Positions 54,481 through 63,744 of a stretch of 64,000 nt of DNA are shown here, in pieces. The translations under genes and the position numbers were made by a program. Source of the stretch: Achromobacter pestifer (GTDB taxonomy: Bacteria; Pseudomonadota; Gammaproteobacteria; Burkholderiales; Burkholderiaceae_B). The DNA lies in contig NZ_CP053985.1 of NCBI RefSeq assembly GCF_013267355.1, positions 1,984,001-2,048,000 on the forward strand, written 5' to 3'. Below the pieces are notes generated by a model. That model saw nothing but the letters and a program-made list of their open reading frames with translations. It had not been told where the DNA came from and searched no databases. Position 1 is the stretch's first letter; every line of letters starts with the position of its first letter.

Positions 54481-55695
54481 ATGAAGAAAAGCAGTCGCTA
54501 CGCAGCCGCCGCCGCGCTATGCGCATGGGCGCTGAGCACGGGCGCGCAGGCGCAGCAGGAGCCGGGCATCACCGACAAGACCATCAAGATCGGCCTCTTC
54601 GCGCCGCTGTCAGGCAGCGGCATGGCCTATGGTTTTGACGTGCTGAACGCCGCCAAGATGTGGTACGCCAAGGTCAACAAGGAGGGCGGCGTGCACGGCC
54701 GGCAAATCGAGCTGGTGATCGAGGACGACCGCTGCAACGCCAATGACCTGGTCGCCGCGGTGAAGAAGCTGAACGAACAGGACAAGGTGTTCCTGCTGAA
54801 CGGGGGCTCCTGCTCCGCTGCGGTGGTGGCCTCGCGCGAGTACATCGAGCGCGAAAAGGTGCCGCTGGTCATGCTCAACGCCTCGGGCGACGGCGCGCTC
54901 TATCCGCCGTCCAAGTACATCTATGGCGCCTTCTCCATTTCCCAGCATGCCGTGGGCGGCTCGATGGTGCAGTTCGCCGCGGAACAGCTCAAGGCCAAGA
55001 AGATCGGCTACATCAACCATGACGACGCCTACGGCGGCTGGAACCTGGAGGCCGCGCAGGCCCAGATCAAGCAACTGGGCGACGCGACGCTGCAAGTCCA
55101 GTCGGTGAACCCGAATATCACCGACGTCACCGCGCCCATGCTGAAAATCCGTGCTGCCAACGCCGACGTGTTGCTGCTGACCACCTATGCCCGCCCCGCC
55201 GCGCTCATCATCAAGAAGGCGCAGGAGCTGGGCTGGAACAAGCCCATCGTGCTGGCGGTGAACGGCACGGCGGACTTGAAGCAATTGGTCGAGAACGTGG
55301 GCAACAAGGACGCCTTCAAGAACGTCTACATCCAGGAAGTGCTGTCCGACGTACCTGGCGGCTCCAAGCTGACCTGGATCTACGACATGTACAAGCAGGC
55401 CTACCCCGACCTGGCCGCCAAGCCGGGCCACCCGCAGACCTATATGCCCTATGGCCTGCCGCCGGCCATGGCGGTGGTCAATGCGCTGAAGGCCGCCGGC
55501 CCCCAGCCCACCCGCGAGAAGGTGTTGCAGGCGCTGGAAACCATGAAGTTCGACTCCGGCGTCATGGCCGGCCCGATCGAGTTCGGCCCGAACGACCGCG
55601 CAGCCCAGGAGTCCGCCATCTACATCAAGTTCGACGGCACCAACATGTCGCTCGTGCCCGGCGCCTTCAAGAGCGTCTGGCAATACCAGAAGTAA
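54481..55695 (+). CDS. Branched-chain-type ABC transporter substrate-binding protein (set 3)
   Basis: A 404-residue periplasmic receptor with signal peptide MKKSSRYAAAAALCAWALSTGAQA and the start KTIKIGLFAPLSGSGMAYG. Cysteines in EDDRCNANDL and LNGGSCSAAV may form the disulphide seen in this family. GGGAGACAAAG precedes the ATG. The ligand is unknown; the SDR and flavoprotein genes suggest an alicyclic or steroid-like alcohol or acid. Confidence 0.9.
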   Translation: MKKSSRYAAAAALCAWALSTGAQAQQEPGITDKTIKIGLFAPLSGSGMAYGFDVLNAAKMWYAKVNKEGGVHGRQIELVIEDDRCNANDLVAAVKKLNEQDKVFLLNGGSCSAAVVASREYIEREKVPLVMLNASGDGALYPPSKYIYGAFSISQHAVGGSMVQFAAEQLKAKKIGYINHDDAYGGWNLEAAQAQIKQLGDATLQVQSVNPNITDVTAPMLKIRAANADVLLLTTYARPAALIIKKAQELGWNKPIVLAVNGTADLKQLVENVGNKDAFKNVYIQEVLSDVPGGSKLTWIYDMYKQAYPDLAAKPGHPQTYMPYGLPPAMAVVNALKAAGPQPTREKVLQALETMKFDSGVMAGPIEFGPNDRAAQESAIYIKFDGTNMSLVPGAFKSVWQYQK

Positions 55696-55718
55696 ACCAG
55701 CGACCCGCCACGGGTCTG

Positions 55719-55748
55719 GCCCGCACGCTGGCGCAGCAGCGTGCGGGC
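55719..55748 (+). promoter_or_regulatory. Intercistronic stem-loop between receptor and permease genes (set 3)
   Basis: Perfect 12-bp arms GCCCGCACGCTG (55719-55730) and CAGCGTGCGGGC (55737-55748) with a six-base loop, 23 bp after the receptor stop. No T tract follows. Confidence 0.62.
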
Positions 55749-55762
55749 TGCCGGAGAACATC

Positions 55763-56665
55763 ATGAGCTTTGCCGATATCTGGCTGTTCCTGCAGCAGGG
55801 GGTGCTGTCGGGACTGGTGACGGGCAGCGTTTACGCGCTGCTGGCGGTCGCCGTAGTGATCATTTTCAAAACCACCGACGTGCCCAATTTTGCCCAGGGC
55901 GAGATCTTCATGGTCGGCGGCTACATCGCCCTGTTCCTCACCCTGGTGATGGGCTGGCCCTACCTCGTCGTCATTCCCATCACGCTCGTCGCCGTGGCCG
56001 CCCTGTCGGGCCTGTTCCAGCGCGTCGTCATGGAGCGCGTCATCGCCTCCAAAGGCGTAGGCGTGCAGATGGTGATCGCCACGCTGGGCCTGGCCTATGC
56101 GCTGAAAGGCCTGGTGCGCCAGACCGGCCTGGGCGACACGCCGCGCTCGCTGCCGCCGCTGGCCTCGACCGATGCCATCCTCATCGGCGACGCGGTGCTG
56201 ACCCAGCTGGACCTGGTGATCTTCGCGGTCGCCATAGCGGTGATGCTGCTGCTCTTTTGCATGTTCAGCTACACCCGGGTCGGGCGCGCCATGCGTGCGG
56301 TGGGCATGAATCCCAAGGCCGCCCGGCTGGTGGGCGTGAACCTGACCCGCATCCGCATGCTGGTGTGGGCGCTGGCCGGACTGATCTCGGCGATCGCGGC
56401 GCTGCTCATCACGCCCAAGATCCTGATCACCCCTGACATCGGCCACATCGCCATCCTGGCCTACGCCGCGGCCATCGTCGGCGGCATCACCAGCCTGCCC
56501 GGCGCGGTGGTGGGCGGCTTCGTGATCGGCGTGGCCGAGAACCTGGTGGGGCTGTTCATTTCTACCAATGCCATCGTGGTCGCACCCTTTGTGGCCATCA
56601 TGGTCGTGCTGCTGCTGCGTCCGCAAGGGCTCTTGGGCGGCAAACTGCAGGTGAAGAAAGTATGA
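55763..56665 (+). CDS. livH: Branched-chain-type ABC transporter permease LivH (set 3)
   Basis: A 300-residue permease with YALLAVAVVIIFKTTDVPNFAQGEIFMVGGY at the N-terminus, MVIATLGLAYALKGLVRQTG and the AIVGGITSLPGAVVGGFVIG loop near residue 240. It diverges in detail from the other two LivH proteins here, so the three sets are not recent copies. The stop overlaps the livM ATG by 4 bases. Confidence 0.9.
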   Translation: MSFADIWLFLQQGVLSGLVTGSVYALLAVAVVIIFKTTDVPNFAQGEIFMVGGYIALFLTLVMGWPYLVVIPITLVAVAALSGLFQRVVMERVIASKGVGVQMVIATLGLAYALKGLVRQTGLGDTPRSLPPLASTDAILIGDAVLTQLDLVIFAVAIAVMLLLFCMFSYTRVGRAMRAVGMNPKAARLVGVNLTRIRMLVWALAGLISAIAALLITPKILITPDIGHIAILAYAAAIVGGITSLPGAVVGGFVIGVAENLVGLFISTNAIVVAPFVAIMVVLLLRPQGLLGGKLQVKKV

Positions 56666-57660
56666 GCAAGAAAATCGACCATGCGCTGCTGGCGCTGATG
56701 GCCGTCGTACTGGCGATCCTGCCTTTCGCGGCCAGCGGCTATGTCATCTATGTGGTGAACCTGCTGATGGTGTTCGTGGTGCTGGCGCTGGGCCTGCACC
56801 TGGTCATCGGCGAAACCGGGCAGTTCGCGCTGTCGCACGCCGCGTTCTACGGCGTGGGCATCTATACCGCCGGCCTCATCAACAACCTGTGGCATCCGCC
56901 CTTCTTCATTTCCATCATCGCGGGCGGGCTGCTGGCAGCCGCGCTGGGCTACGTGATCGGCGCGCTGGCGCTGCGCATGCGCGACATCTACCTGGCGCTG
57001 TCCACCTTCGCCTTCGGCGAGGCGATGCAGTGGGTATTCCTGAACTGGCAATCGGTCACCAACGGTTCGAACGGCTTCCGGATCTCGCCGGCCACGCTGT
57101 TCGGCTACGAACTGGTGTCGGACGCAAAGGCCTATCCCTTCGTAGTGCTGATCGCCGCGCTGCTGCTGTGGGCCACCATCGCCCTGTCCCGCTCGCAGCT
57201 GGGCTCGGCCTTCCGCGCGGTGCGGGAAAGCGACGTGGCGGCCCAGGCCATGGGCGTAAACGTCAACGCCATCAAACGCACGGCTTTCACGCTCTCGGCC
57301 GCCTATGCCGGCATCGCGGGCGGCATGTACACGACCTTTGCCTCCTTCATCCACCCGGAAAGCCTGGGCTTCCAGACCACCATCCTGATCCTGACGATGG
57401 TGGTGGTCGGCGGCATAGGCTCGGTGCGCGGCGCCATCGCGGGCGCTCTGGCCTTCGGCCTGATCTCCGAGCTGCTGCGCCAGGCGCTGTCGTTCCAGGA
57501 AATCATCTACGGCGTCATCCTGATGGGCTTCATGATGTTCGCGCCCAAGGGCCTGTTCGCTGGCCGCGGCGCGCGCGGACGAGCGCCGGCACCCGCCGCG
57601 CCGCTGCCGTCCGCAACACGCAAGGCCGCGGCCAAACCGACCCAAAGGAGCGCGGCATGA
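56662..57660 (+). CDS. livM: Branched-chain-type ABC transporter permease LivM (set 3)
   Basis: A 332-residue permease. LALGLHLVIGETGQFALSHAAFYGVGIY is the N-terminal signature, and SQLGSAFRAVRESDVAAQAMGVN is the cytoplasmic loop, followed by VVVGGIGSVRGAIAGALAFG. The last ~30 residues are basic and Ala/Pro-rich. It overlaps livG (ATGA). Confidence 0.9.
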   Translation: MSKKIDHALLALMAVVLAILPFAASGYVIYVVNLLMVFVVLALGLHLVIGETGQFALSHAAFYGVGIYTAGLINNLWHPPFFISIIAGGLLAAALGYVIGALALRMRDIYLALSTFAFGEAMQWVFLNWQSVTNGSNGFRISPATLFGYELVSDAKAYPFVVLIAALLLWATIALSRSQLGSAFRAVRESDVAAQAMGVNVNAIKRTAFTLSAAYAGIAGGMYTTFASFIHPESLGFQTTILILTMVVVGGIGSVRGAIAGALAFGLISELLRQALSFQEIIYGVILMGFMMFAPKGLFAGRGARGRAPAPAAPLPSATRKAAAKPTQRSAA

Positions 57661-58421
57661 GCAGCCATCCCTATCTGGACGTGCAGGGCCTGACCGTGAA
57701 GTTCGGCGGCCTCACCGCCATCAACGGCCTGTCCATGCAGGTCGAGCGCGGCCGCATCCATGCGCTGATCGGCCCCAACGGCGCGGGCAAGTCCACCACC
57801 TTCAACTGCATCTCGCGCTACTACCGCCCCAGCAGCGGTAGCATCCAGTTCGACGGCGCGGACATCACGCGCAAGAAGCCGCACGAAATGGCGGCACTGG
57901 GCGTGGCCCGAACCTTCCAGAACCTGGAACTTTTCGGCGCGCTCAGCGTGCGCGAGAACGCCTTGCTGGGCACCTATGCGCACGGCGCCGACAGCGCCGG
58001 CAAGCTGCTGCGCCCGGCCGCCGCGCAGACGCGCGAACGAGTCGAGCACCTGCTGGAACGCGTGGGGCTGGCCGACTTCCTGGACACGCCGGCGTGCAGC
58101 CTGGACTTCGGCCGCCAGAAGATGCTGGAGCTGGCGCGCGCCCTGGCCATATCGCCCAAGCTGCTGTTGCTGGACGAGCCCGCGGCCGGCCTGCGCAACC
58201 GCGAAATCGAAACGCTGGACCGCCTGCTGACCGAACTCTGCGAACGCGACGGCATCACGGTGCTGCTGGTGGAGCACGTCATGCAGCTGGTGATGTCGAT
58301 CTCGCATCGCATCACCGTCATGTCCTTCGGCGAGAAGATCGCCGAAGGCTCGCCGGCGGAGGTGCGCAGCAACCCGCGGGTGATCGAAGCCTATCTGGGC
58401 AAGGGAGCGGCCGGTGGCTGA
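57657..58421 (+). CDS. livG: Branched-chain-type ABC transporter ATPase LivG (set 3)
   Basis: A 254-residue ATPase. Walker A is GPNGAGKST, the signature region is SLDFGRQKMLELARAL, Walker B is LLLLDEPAAGL and the switch is LVEHVMQL. The start at 57657 matches the family (MSSHPYLDVQGLTVKFGG). It overlaps the GTG start of the next gene by 8 bases. Confidence 0.9.
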   Translation: MSSHPYLDVQGLTVKFGGLTAINGLSMQVERGRIHALIGPNGAGKSTTFNCISRYYRPSSGSIQFDGADITRKKPHEMAALGVARTFQNLELFGALSVRENALLGTYAHGADSAGKLLRPAAAQTRERVEHLLERVGLADFLDTPACSLDFGRQKMLELARALAISPKLLLLDEPAAGLRNREIETLDRLLTELCERDGITVLLVEHVMQLVMSISHRITVMSFGEKIAEGSPAEVRSNPRVIEAYLGKGAAGG

Positions 58422-59133
58422 ATATCTGCTTGAAGTCGATGCGGTATCGGCCGCCTACGGCAATATCCGCGCCCTGCAGGACGTGTCGCTGAAAGTGCCG
58501 CAGGGCGCCATCGTGGCGCTGCTGGGCGCCAACGGCGCGGGCAAGTCCACCACGCTCAACGTGATCTCGCGGCTGGTGGCGCCCACTGCGGGCAGCGTGC
58601 GCTTTGCGGGCGAGCCCATACACCGGCTGGCGGCGGACGCCATCGTCGGGCGCGGCATCGTGCAGGTGCCGGAAGGCCGCGAAATCTTCCGCGACATGAG
58701 CGTGCGCGAAAACCTGGAGATGGGCGCCTACCTGCGCACCGACCGGGCCGAGGTCCGGCGGGACCTGGACATGGTGTGCGACACCTTCCCGCGCCTGCGC
58801 GAACGCTACGAACAAAAGGCCGCAACGCTGTCCGGCGGTGAACAGCAGATGCTGGCCACGGGCCGCGCCATGATGGCGCGCCCGCGCATGATCCTGCTGG
58901 ACGAACCGTCCATGGGACTGTCGCCGCTGGTGGTCGAACAGATCTTCGACATCGTGCTGCGGCTGAACCGCGAGCAAGGCATCACCATCCTGCTGGTGGA
59001 GCAGAACGTGAAACTGGCGCTGTCGGTGTCCAGCTACGCGTACATCCTGGAAAACGGCGAAATCGCCCTGGAAGGCGAGTCCGCCGCGCTCGCCAGCGAC
59101 GAAGGCGTGCAGCGCGCCTATCTGGGCGCCTAG
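58414..59133 (+). CDS. livF: Branched-chain-type ABC transporter ATPase LivF (set 3)
   Basis: A 239-residue ATPase starting at GTG. Walker A is GANGAGKST, the signature is LSGGEQQMLATGRAM, Walker B is MILLDEPSMGL and the switch is LVEQNVKL. It completes the third Liv transporter and is followed after 19 bp by an SDR gene on the same strand, so the operon continues. Confidence 0.9.
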   Translation: MAEYLLEVDAVSAAYGNIRALQDVSLKVPQGAIVALLGANGAGKSTTLNVISRLVAPTAGSVRFAGEPIHRLAADAIVGRGIVQVPEGREIFRDMSVRENLEMGAYLRTDRAEVRRDLDMVCDTFPRLRERYEQKAATLSGGEQQMLATGRAMMARPRMILLDEPSMGLSPLVVEQIFDIVLRLNREQGITILLVEQNVKLALSVSSYAYILENGEIALEGESAALASDEGVQRAYLGA

Positions 59134-59152
59134 CGCGCCGAAAGGACCGACC

Positions 59153-59905
59153 ATGATATCGATGCAAGACAAGCGGGTGCTCGTGACGGGTGCGGGCCGC
59201 GGCCTGGGCGCGGCCATCGCGCAAGGCTTCGCCAGACAGGGCGCGGCCGTGATCGTCGCCGACGTGGACGCCGCACTGGCCGCCGCCGCCGTGCAAGCCA
59301 TCCGAGCCGCAGGCGGCAAGGCCGCGGACGCGGTGTTGGACGTGACGGATGCCACCGCCGTGCGCGCCTTTGCGCAACGGTCCGCCACCGAACACGGCAA
59401 TCTGGACATCCTGATCAACAACGCCGGAATTTCGGCGCGCGCGCCCTTCGACGATCCCAGGACGCCCGAGATCTGGGATCGCCTGATGAGCGTGAACCTG
59501 CAGGGCACGTTCAACGTCACGCACGCCTTCGTCGAACAGCTGAAGGCCACGCGCGGCGCCATCGTCAACCTGTGCTCCATCGTGGCCTACGGCTGCAGCA
59601 TTTCGACCGCGGGCTACGTGGTGTCCAAGGGCGGCGTGCGCTCCTTCACCGAGGTGCTGGCGCGCGATCTGGCGCCGCATGGCGTGCGCGTGAACGCCGT
59701 CGCCCCCGGCCTAATGGAAACCGAGATGACGGCGGGCCAGCGCGCGCAGGCTCAGGGCACGGATTGGTACATGCAGCGCGCCCCCATGGCGCGCGCGGGG
59801 CGGGCCGACGAGATCGTGGGCCCGGTTCTTTTCCTGGCCTCGGACCTGGCCAGCTACGTGAACGGCGTGGTGCTGCCCGTGGACGGCGGCTATCTGGCCG
59901 TATAG
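59153..59905 (+). CDS. Short-chain dehydrogenase/reductase (SDR), paralogue of the 51962 gene
   Basis: A 250-residue SDR with TGAGRGLG, INNAG and active site NLCSIVAYGCSISTAGYVVSKGG. It is a close paralogue of the protein at 51962-52714; changes cluster around residues 30-130 and 205-220, the last being the substrate loop. It lies downstream of livF and 9 bp before another SDR gene in a continuous operon. It probably oxidises a secondary alcohol in the imported compound. Confidence 0.87.
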   Translation: MISMQDKRVLVTGAGRGLGAAIAQGFARQGAAVIVADVDAALAAAAVQAIRAAGGKAADAVLDVTDATAVRAFAQRSATEHGNLDILINNAGISARAPFDDPRTPEIWDRLMSVNLQGTFNVTHAFVEQLKATRGAIVNLCSIVAYGCSISTAGYVVSKGGVRSFTEVLARDLAPHGVRVNAVAPGLMETEMTAGQRAQAQGTDWYMQRAPMARAGRADEIVGPVLFLASDLASYVNGVVLPVDGGYLAV

Positions 59906-59914
59906 GGAATCATC

Positions 59915-60643
59915 ATGAATCTGGGCACGGCATTGGTCACGGGCGGCGCAAGCGGCATGGGCCTTGCGATCGTGGAACGGCTGGCGCGCGACGGCTTTCG
60001 CGTCGTAATGGCCGACCGCAACGCAGAACTCGCCGCGAAGGAAGCCGAGGCGCTGCGGGCGCAAGGGCTGGACGTGGAATACAGGGTGGTGGATCTGACG
60101 GACGAAGCTGCCACCCGCGCGCTGGCGCGCGCGCTCGCGCCGCTGACGGCGTTGGTCAACAACGCGGGGCTGTTCGATGAGCGCAAGTTCTTCGAGGTGG
60201 ACAGCGCCGACTACCGCCGCGCCTTCGACGTCAACCTGCTGGCGGTGGCAAGCTTGACGCAAGAGGCCGCGCGCGACATGGCGCCAGGCTCCAAGATCGT
60301 CAACATCGCCTCGCGCGCCTACCTGGGCGCAAAGAACCACCCGCATTACGTGGCCTCGAAAGCGGCTCTGGTCGGCTACACGCGAGCCTCGGCCATGGAG
60401 CTTGCGCCGCGCGGCATCCTGGTGAATGCCATCGCCCCTGGCCTCATCGACACGCCGCTCTTGCGCAACCTCACGCCCGAACGCCTCGCGGCCCAACTGG
60501 CCCTGCAGCCCACCGGCCGCGCGGGCCAGCCGCAAGACATCGCCAATGCCGTGTCCTTCCTGGCCGCGCCGCACATGGACTTCATCACTGGCCAGGTCAT
60601 CTTCGTGGACGGCGGCAAATCGCTGGGCGGATCGGGAGCATAG
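59915..60643 (+). CDS. Short-chain dehydrogenase/reductase (SDR)
   Basis: A 242-residue SDR. Cofactor motif TGGASGMG, VNNAG, and active site NIASRAYLGAKNHPHYVASKAA. Asp after beta-2 (VMADRN) fits NAD. It is not a close copy of its neighbours, so the three SDRs of this operon probably act on different hydroxyl positions or stereoisomers. It ends 5 bp before the flavoprotein start. Confidence 0.87.
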   Translation: MNLGTALVTGGASGMGLAIVERLARDGFRVVMADRNAELAAKEAEALRAQGLDVEYRVVDLTDEAATRALARALAPLTALVNNAGLFDERKFFEVDSADYRRAFDVNLLAVASLTQEAARDMAPGSKIVNIASRAYLGAKNHPHYVASKAALVGYTRASAMELAPRGILVNAIAPGLIDTPLLRNLTPERLAAQLALQPTGRAGQPQDIANAVSFLAAPHMDFITGQVIFVDGGKSLGGSGA

Positions 60644-60648
60644 GCAGC

Positions 60649-62355
60649 ATGGAAGGCATTACTTGGGACAAGGAAGTCGACGCGCTGGTCGTCGGCTCGG
60701 GCGCGGGCGGCATGGCCGCGGCGCTGACGGCGCGGGAAGAAGGACTGGAGGTGCTGCTGGTGGAAAAGACCGGCCGCATCGGCGGCTCCACCGCGATCTC
60801 CGGCGGCGCGCTGTGGATACCGCTGAACGCGCAGACGGAAGCCGCCGGCCATCCTGACAGCTACGATCAGGTCTGGACCTATCTGGAACAGACCGTGGGT
60901 GCGGCGGCGCCGGACGACATGAAGCGCGCCTATCTGGAAGCCGGCCCGCGCATGATGGACTACCTGGTGTCGCGCGGCATCCTGGATCTGGCCGCGCGCA
61001 CCGCCTCGCCCGATTACTACCCCGACCTGCCCGGCGCCGCGATGGGCGGGCGGTCGCTGGATCCGCTGGAATTCGACGGCCGCAAGCTCGGCCGGGACTT
61101 CCGTTTGCTGCGCGATCCGCTGAAGGAGTTCACCGTGCTGGGCGGCATGATGGTCAACATCACCGACGTGCGCCATCTGCTGCGCGCCACGCGCTCGTAC
61201 GCGGCCTGGCGCCACAGCATGAAGCTCGCGCTGCGCTATGCCGCCGACCGCGTGCGCGGCTATCACCGCGGCACGCGGCTGCTGCTGGGCAATGCGTTGG
61301 CCGCGCAGCTATTCCACGGCCTGCTGGCGCGCAGGATCGAGTATTGGCTGGACACGCCGGCGCTGGCGCTGCATCGCGATACGGCGGGCCGCGTGCTGGG
61401 CGCGGCGGTGCAACGCGGCGGCAAGACGCTGAACATCCGCGCGCGGCGCGGCGTGGTGATGGCCACGGGCGGCTTTCCCTGGGATCCGGAGCGCCGCTCG
61501 CAGAGCTATCCGCAGCCCACCGGTCTCTGGTCCATGTCGCCCAGGGACAATACGGGCGACGGCATCCGCCTGTCGGAAACCGCCGGCGCGGCCCTGGGCA
61601 CTGGCCACGCCAGCCCTGCGTTCTGGGCGCCCATCTCCGTGCTGGTGTCCGCGGACGGCGAGCGCCTGCATTACCCGCATCTGGTTTGGGACCGGGCCAA
61701 GCCGGGTCTCATCGCCGTGAACGGCGCAGGCCAGCGCTTTGTCAATGAATCGGCCTCGTACCACGAGTTCGTGCAGGCCATGTACCGCAGCCATGACACG
61801 ACGCCCAGCATTCCCGCCTTCCTGATCTGCGACCAGCGCTTCGTCGACGCCTGGGGCCTGGGCCTGGCGCTGCCGGGAGGCCGGCCGCGCCAGCATCTGA
61901 TCGATGCAGGCTATCTGCTGCAAGGCGCCACGCTGGCGGCGCTGGCCGCCCGGCTGGGCGTGCCCGCCGATGCGCTGCAGGCCACGGTGCAACGCTACAA
62001 CGCCCACGCGGCCCAGGGCCAGGATCCCGACTTCGGCAAGGGATCGACCGCCTACAACCGCTACCTGGGCGATCCGGAACACGAACCCAACCCCTGCCTC
62101 ACGCCGCTGGGCGCGGGCCCCTATTACGCCGTCAAGGTCTATCCCGGCGACATTGGCACGGCTTGCGGCATCGCCGCCAATCCGCACGCCCAGGCCCTGG
62201 ACGCCGCAAGCGCGCCCATCCCCGGCCTCTACGTGGCCGGCAACGACATGCAGTCCGTGATGGGCGGCGCCTATCCCGGCCCCGGCATCACGCTTGGTCC
62301 CGCCCTGACCTTCGGCTGGATCGCTGGACAACATCTGGCCCATGCACAACACTGA
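60649..62355 (+). CDS. FAD-binding dehydrogenase, 3-ketosteroid delta-1-dehydrogenase / fumarate reductase family
   Basis: A 568-residue flavoprotein. The FAD motif DALVVGSGAGGMAAALTAREEG is followed by GGSTAISGGALWIP, the family signature. The central part has RRGVVMATGGFPWDP, and the C-terminal AD-binding part has GLYVAGNDMQSVMGGAYPGPGITLGPAL, as in ketosteroid dehydrogenases. Members desaturate carbons next to a ketone. With the SDRs upstream, a ketone made from an alcohol would be the substrate. A steroid or cyclohexanone-type compound is plausible. Confidence 0.85.
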   Translation: MEGITWDKEVDALVVGSGAGGMAAALTAREEGLEVLLVEKTGRIGGSTAISGGALWIPLNAQTEAAGHPDSYDQVWTYLEQTVGAAAPDDMKRAYLEAGPRMMDYLVSRGILDLAARTASPDYYPDLPGAAMGGRSLDPLEFDGRKLGRDFRLLRDPLKEFTVLGGMMVNITDVRHLLRATRSYAAWRHSMKLALRYAADRVRGYHRGTRLLLGNALAAQLFHGLLARRIEYWLDTPALALHRDTAGRVLGAAVQRGGKTLNIRARRGVVMATGGFPWDPERRSQSYPQPTGLWSMSPRDNTGDGIRLSETAGAALGTGHASPAFWAPISVLVSADGERLHYPHLVWDRAKPGLIAVNGAGQRFVNESASYHEFVQAMYRSHDTTPSIPAFLICDQRFVDAWGLGLALPGGRPRQHLIDAGYLLQGATLAALAARLGVPADALQATVQRYNAHAAQGQDPDFGKGSTAYNRYLGDPEHEPNPCLTPLGAGPYYAVKVYPGDIGTACGIAANPHAQALDAASAPIPGLYVAGNDMQSVMGGAYPGPGITLGPALTFGWIAGQHLAHAQH

Positions 62356-62380
62356 CGCCTCTCCACCGACAAGGATCCCC

Positions 62381-62980
62381 ATGAAAATCTTCTACTCGCC
62401 CGCCTCGCCCTTCGTGCGCAAGTGCATGGTCATCGCCCATGAACTCGGTCTGGCCGACCGCATCGAGAAGCTGCCGAGCGCGGCCGGTCCCGTCGCACGC
62501 GACCAGACCATCATTCCCAGCAATCCGCTGGGCCAGGTGCCCACCTTCATCACCGATGACGGCCAGGCGCTGTACGACAGCCGCGTGGTCTGCGAATACC
62601 TGAACGACCTGGGCGGCGGTTCGCTGTTCCCGGCCGGCAAGACGCGCTGGCAGGTGCTGACGGAACAATCCATGGCCGACGGCATGCTGGGCGCGGCGCT
62701 GCTGGCCCGCTACGAAACCGTGCTGCGTCCGGAAGCGCTGCGCTGGGACGGCTGGGTTGAGGGCCAGCTGGACAAGGTCCGCGACGGCCTCGCGCTGGTG
62801 GAACAGAACGCCGCCGCGCTGGCGGGCCGCCTGGACATCGGCACCATCACCATCGGTTGCGCGCTGGGCTATCTGGACTTCCGATTCCCCGACCTGGACT
62901 GGCGCGCCGGCCACCCGGCCACCGCCGCCTGGTACGAGACCTTCAGCCAGCGCCCGTCCATGCAGGCCACCAAACCCTGA
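62381..62980 (+). CDS. Glutathione S-transferase family protein
   Basis: A 199-residue GST. The N-terminal thioredoxin-like domain has MKIFYSPASPFVRKCMVIAHELG and LGQVPTFITDDGQALYDSRVVCEYL, which hold the glutathione contacts; the rest is helical. The start at 62381 follows AAGGATCCCC; an in-frame ATG at 62342 inside the previous gene would add 13 unrelated residues. It is the last gene of the SDR/flavoprotein operon and may handle a reactive enone. Confidence 0.87.
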   Translation: MKIFYSPASPFVRKCMVIAHELGLADRIEKLPSAAGPVARDQTIIPSNPLGQVPTFITDDGQALYDSRVVCEYLNDLGGGSLFPAGKTRWQVLTEQSMADGMLGAALLARYETVLRPEALRWDGWVEGQLDKVRDGLALVEQNAAALAGRLDIGTITIGCALGYLDFRFPDLDWRAGHPATAAWYETFSQRPSMQATKP

Positions 62981-63073
62981 TCCGGTTTGGGCAGGCGCAG
63001 GGCCGGGAGAACCCGCCGGGCTCCCTGGCCATCACCTGCCTTGGTACGGCGCGGCCCCGGGCAGCGTCGCTAG

Positions 63074-63103
63074 GGCCCCTGGCATGTTCAGGGGCCTTTT
63101 TTT
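63074..63103 (+). terminator. Rho-independent terminator after the GST gene
   Basis: GGCCCCTG (63074-63081) pairs with CAGGGGCC (63089-63096) around a seven-base loop, followed by seven T. It ends the operon that begins at 53604. Confidence 0.9.
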
Positions 63104-63181
63104 CGCCCGGATCGCCCTCAGCTGTTACAGTGAAGTCGGCAGGCGGGCCGATCCGCCCGCCATCGCCAGAAGAGGCCCAGC

Positions 63182-63688
63182 ATGAACGTCGCTGCGATCT
63201 CCGCCATCCACCGGGCCGACGCGCCCTACCCCGCGCGCTCCGCCGCGCTGGACGCCGCCCGCGCATTCCCCGAAACCCAACGCGTCGCCCACGTCCAGGC
63301 GGCCCGGGCCGCGGCCGCCGGCCACGCGGCGCAAGCCATCCGCGAACGCGCGAGCCTGTCATTGCCGCTAAGCTCCTTCGGCGCCTCCAATGCGGACGCG
63401 CTGCGCGATCTGCACGCGGAATCGCGCATGCGCCGCGCCGTCGAGGATTTCACCGCGCAGCCCGACCCCGCGGCCCAGCGCGCCGGCTCCGCCAACGACC
63501 TGGGCACCATCGAAGGCCTGATGCCGCTGCAGGCCTACCGCGTCGCCATGGGCAATCCGCAGGTCCAGGAACTGCAGACCGCCGTGGCCATGAAGGCCGC
63601 CGGCCTGGGCATCCCCAAGGTCGCCAACATCGGCGCGACCGAGAACGTCACGGACAACGCGCGCTACCGGCCGGGCCACACGCCCTGA
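63182..63688 (+). CDS. Hypothetical protein, Ala-rich
   Basis: A 168-residue protein that I do not recognise. It has an AGAAGAGGCCCAGC ribosome site and a normal codon pattern. The sequence is Ala-rich and probably helical in the first 110 residues, without a signal peptide or membrane segment; the C-terminal part (MPLQAYRVAMGNPQVQELQTAV and PKVANIGATENVT) is less repetitive. It stands alone between two terminators. Confidence 0.6.
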   Translation: MNVAAISAIHRADAPYPARSAALDAARAFPETQRVAHVQAARAAAAGHAAQAIRERASLSLPLSSFGASNADALRDLHAESRMRRAVEDFTAQPDPAAQRAGSANDLGTIEGLMPLQAYRVAMGNPQVQELQTAVAMKAAGLGIPKVANIGATENVTDNARYRPGHTP

Positions 63689-63690
63689 CC

Positions 63691-63720
63691 AAAAAAAAGC
63701 CGCCTGACGCATCAGGCGGC
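63691..63720 (-). terminator. Rho-independent terminator for the minus-strand membrane protein gene
   Basis: GCCGCCTGA (63699-63707) pairs with TCAGGCGGC (63712-63720) around CGCA. On the minus strand the stem is followed by eight T (complement of 63691-63698). On the plus strand only TCTTCG follows, so it mainly serves the minus-strand gene. Confidence 0.88.
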
Positions 63721-63744
63721 TCTTCGTTCGGAACCCGGCGGCGA

